Assembly (NCBI GenBank): GCA_029263395.1
Contig: JAJCXO010000187.1
Location: forward strand, 82,561-146,560
Direction of reading: 5' to 3'
Source: Acidobacteriota bacterium
GTDB taxonomy: Bacteria; Acidobacteriota; Thermoanaerobaculia; Multivoradales; J023
Length of the DNA stretch: 64,000 nucleotides
The notes under the pieces: model-generated
Database searches by the model: none
What the model was told of the DNA's origin: nothing
The model's input: only the letters and a program-made list of their open reading frames with translations
Translations under genes and position numbers: made by a program
Part shown: positions 62,234 to 64,000 of the stretch, in pieces
Position numbering within the stretch: the first letter of the stretch is position 1
How the letters are laid out: each line of letters opens with the position of its first letter

Positions 62234-63310
62234 GTGATCGACTATCTTGTCATCGGCGGTGGCCCGGCAGGGGCCGCCGCAGCCATCGTTCTGGCCGAGG
62301 CCGGGGCCTCGGTACAACTGGTGGGGCGGGCGCGTTTGCCCGGGCAGCAGTTCGGCGAGAGCCTCTCCCCGGGTTGCGCCGGCCTCATCCACCAACTCGG
62401 CTTGTGGCCTTCCTTCGAGCGCGACGGCCACCTACCGTGTTACACCCATCGTTCGGCCTGGAACAGCGATGAGCTGGCGGTGCACGACCTGATACGAGAT
62501 CCGAGGGGCCACGGCTGGCATATCGACCGCAATCTGTTCGAGCGTCGCATGCTCGAGCGCGCCCGCGCTCTCGGCGTGTCGGTCACCGAGCAACGGCTCG
62601 GCGGAGCCTGGTCATTCCACGACGATCACTGGTGCGGCTCCTTGCCGCGCGGCGGGCAAGGCATCCGTGCCCATCGGATCGTCGATGCCAGCGGCAAGAC
62701 CGCCTGGTTCGCACGTCGCCAGGGCGTCGCCAGGGTGGTCGACAGCCGTCAGGTAGCGTTGATCGCGGTCCTTGCGACTGAATGTGAGTTGGAAGACACC
62801 AGCAGCCTGGTCGAGACCGTGCCCGAAGGCTGGTGGTATTCGGCACCGATCCCTGGCCAACGCCTGGCGGTGTCGCTGTTCACCGATGCCGGTGTCGACG
62901 GTGTCCGCGAACAGGATGCGGTCCGCCGTCTCCTGGCGCGATCACGTTACACCCGGGAGCGGGTACGTGCGGGGCAGGCTCGCATGCTCGAGAAGCCGCG
63001 TTTCGTCGACGCCGGGAGCGGCCGCCTGAAGCGCATTGCCGGCCCCGGGTGGGTAGCGGTGGGAGACGCGGCGATGAGCTACGACCCTCTCTCGGCCCAT
63101 GGCATCACTTTGGCCTTGCGATCCGGCATCGACGGAGCCCGGGTCCTGCTGGCCGACTCCCCGGCTGCATGCTCGGCCTACGAGCAGCGGTTGTTTCGTG
63201 CCTATGATGCGTATCATCGTGAATGCCAGCGTTTCTACCAGGAAAAGATCCGCTATCCGGACGCGCCCTATTGGGCGCGCCGTAGTTCGTGGACTTCGAG
63301 GACGGTTTAG
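62234..63310 (+). CDS. LodB-like FAD-dependent oxidoreductase
   Basis: This is a 358-aa protein; GTG start eight bases after the lodA-like stop. The dinucleotide-binding motif is VIGGGPAGAAAAIVLAEAG; the FAD-binding GDAAMSYDPLSAHGITLAL matches the tryptophan-halogenase/LodB group. LodB proteins are needed to form the quinone cofactor in LodA. The pairing and spacing support a two-gene lodAB-type operon. Confidence 0.85.
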   Translation: MIDYLVIGGGPAGAAAAIVLAEAGASVQLVGRARLPGQQFGESLSPGCAGLIHQLGLWPSFERDGHLPCYTHRSAWNSDELAVHDLIRDPRGHGWHIDRNLFERRMLERARALGVSVTEQRLGGAWSFHDDHWCGSLPRGGQGIRAHRIVDASGKTAWFARRQGVARVVDSRQVALIAVLATECELEDTSSLVETVPEGWWYSAPIPGQRLAVSLFTDAGVDGVREQDAVRRLLARSRYTRERVRAGQARMLEKPRFVDAGSGRLKRIAGPGWVAVGDAAMSYDPLSAHGITLALRSGIDGARVLLADSPAACSAYEQRLFRAYDAYHRECQRFYQEKIRYPDAPYWARRSSWTSRTV

Positions 63311-63433
63311 TTTGATTCCGTTCAACAACCCATCGAGGGCTCGGTCGGCCTGGAGGGCTGCACCATCTCCGAACTCGCCGGACTGGTAAGATCCGGGAAT
63401 GATCTCGATAGCCTGGCTGAGGGGCGAGGGTCA

Positions 63434-63943
63434 ATGAGCCGCTCTTCGACACGAGTTGCAACGGTGATCGCAGCGTGTGCAGCCTTGCTGGCCTGCACAC
63501 CTCTAGAACCGATGGAAAACGCCACAACCCAAGCCACTCGCGAACGCGCCGAAACATTCTTCCTGGTTTATGCCGAGCGATCGAACTTCGAGGCGTTTCT
63601 CGATTTCTACGTCGAGGATGCGGTGGTTGAAGACATTGTCAACGGCGACCTGATCGAAGGGCGAGACGCGATCCGAGCGTTCTTCTCTTGGGACAATGAG
63701 CGCGTGGTCAAAACCCAAGACCAAACGTTGGTGTTGAGTTCGCTGGTGGTGGAGGGGCGGACGGCGATTGCCAGGGGGCACTTCACGGAGTTCCTCTACG
63801 ATGGTCAGCCGTTGGGACCGTGGCGATTCGTGATCACCTTGGAGTTCGACGTCGACGGCAAGATCCGGCGTCAAGAAGACTTCATCAACTACCCGGATGC
63901 ACTGCTCGATCCCGAGCGCAAGAGTAGCAACGGACGCATCTGA
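63434..63943 (+). CDS. Lipoprotein with NTF2/SnoaL-like domain
   Basis: This is a 169-aa protein. The lipobox LLACTP follows a signal segment (VATVIAACAALLAC), so it is probably lipid-anchored at the cysteine. Residues about 35-155 are a SnoaL-type cone fold (AETFFLVYAERSNFEAFLDF, GRDAIRAFFSW, VVEGRTAIARGHFTEFLYDG). The ligand or reaction is unknown. It may follow the lodAB pair as a separate unit after 123 bases. Confidence 0.7.
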   Translation: MSRSSTRVATVIAACAALLACTPLEPMENATTQATRERAETFFLVYAERSNFEAFLDFYVEDAVVEDIVNGDLIEGRDAIRAFFSWDNERVVKTQDQTLVLSSLVVEGRTAIARGHFTEFLYDGQPLGPWRFVITLEFDVDGKIRRQEDFINYPDALLDPERKSSNGRI

Positions 63944-64000
63944 GCGGTCGACCGTCGACCGAAGCGTTTGGGCAGGGTGCATCTAAGGCTTCTGACCCTC

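Overview
The window looks like a chromosomal piece of a GC-rich, free-living Gram-negative bacterium. An Acidobacteriota of the Thermoanaerobaculia type is my best guess. The reasons are an ECF sigma factor gene overlapping a membrane Ser/Thr kinase gene, several large secreted proteins, two of which end in a tail of the form GFESGxTSAW, FG-GAP and LVIVD-like secreted proteins, and LodA/LodB-type oxidase genes. This placement is inferred from gene style only; there is no rRNA or tRNA gene in the window.

Layout. 1-17.4 kb is mostly core-like: secreted proteins (partial gene at the left edge, FG-GAP protein, subtilisin-like protease, beta-propeller protein), an ABC-2 polysaccharide export permease, an M23 peptidase, a HAD hydrolase, a nitrilase-family hydrolase, and a heparinase II/III protein convergent with a Wzx-like flippase. 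At 17.4-17.9 kb an asparagine synthetase start is fused to the tail of an antitoxin gene, which is a recombination scar. 17.9-25.8 kb holds small regulators (two XRE/HTH proteins, a TPR protein), a degenerate pterin-dehydratase-like protein, and a zinc-finger membrane protein flanked by direct repeats.

25.9-35.4 kb is a defence and DNA-repair block. A three-gene operon encodes a SIR2 protein, a small middle protein and an SMC/Rad50-like ATPase (Lamassu / ABC-three-component type), and it sits directly downstream of sbcD-sbcC.

35.4-54.4 kb is an accessory island bounded on both sides by arrays of the same 42-bp tandem repeat. It carries three TIR-domain genes that all end in a formylglycine-generating-enzyme-like (C-type lectin fold) module, one of them with an inserted Ser/Thr kinase, plus a fourth, decayed FGE tail. 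Their last ~27 codons vary in a pattern typical of diversity-generating retroelement (DGR) targets: NNC codons at fixed positions within an otherwise conserved frame. Between them lie toxin-antitoxin modules (vapB with a stub of vapC, frameshifted hicA with hicB, and mntA-hepT), an integron attC site followed by an ankyrin-repeat gene, an oxidoreductase, and a propeller/HEAT gene split by one in-frame stop. No reverse transcriptase or template repeat is visible here, so any DGR would have to act from elsewhere in the genome.

54.5-56.8 kb holds an insertion sequence lying exactly between two broken genes (a secreted-protein tail and the Ser/Thr kinase), with no target duplication that I can see. 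56.6-64 kb returns to core-like content: the ECF sigma/kinase pair, a secreted protein of unknown function, a LodA/LodB-like pair and an NTF2-like lipoprotein.
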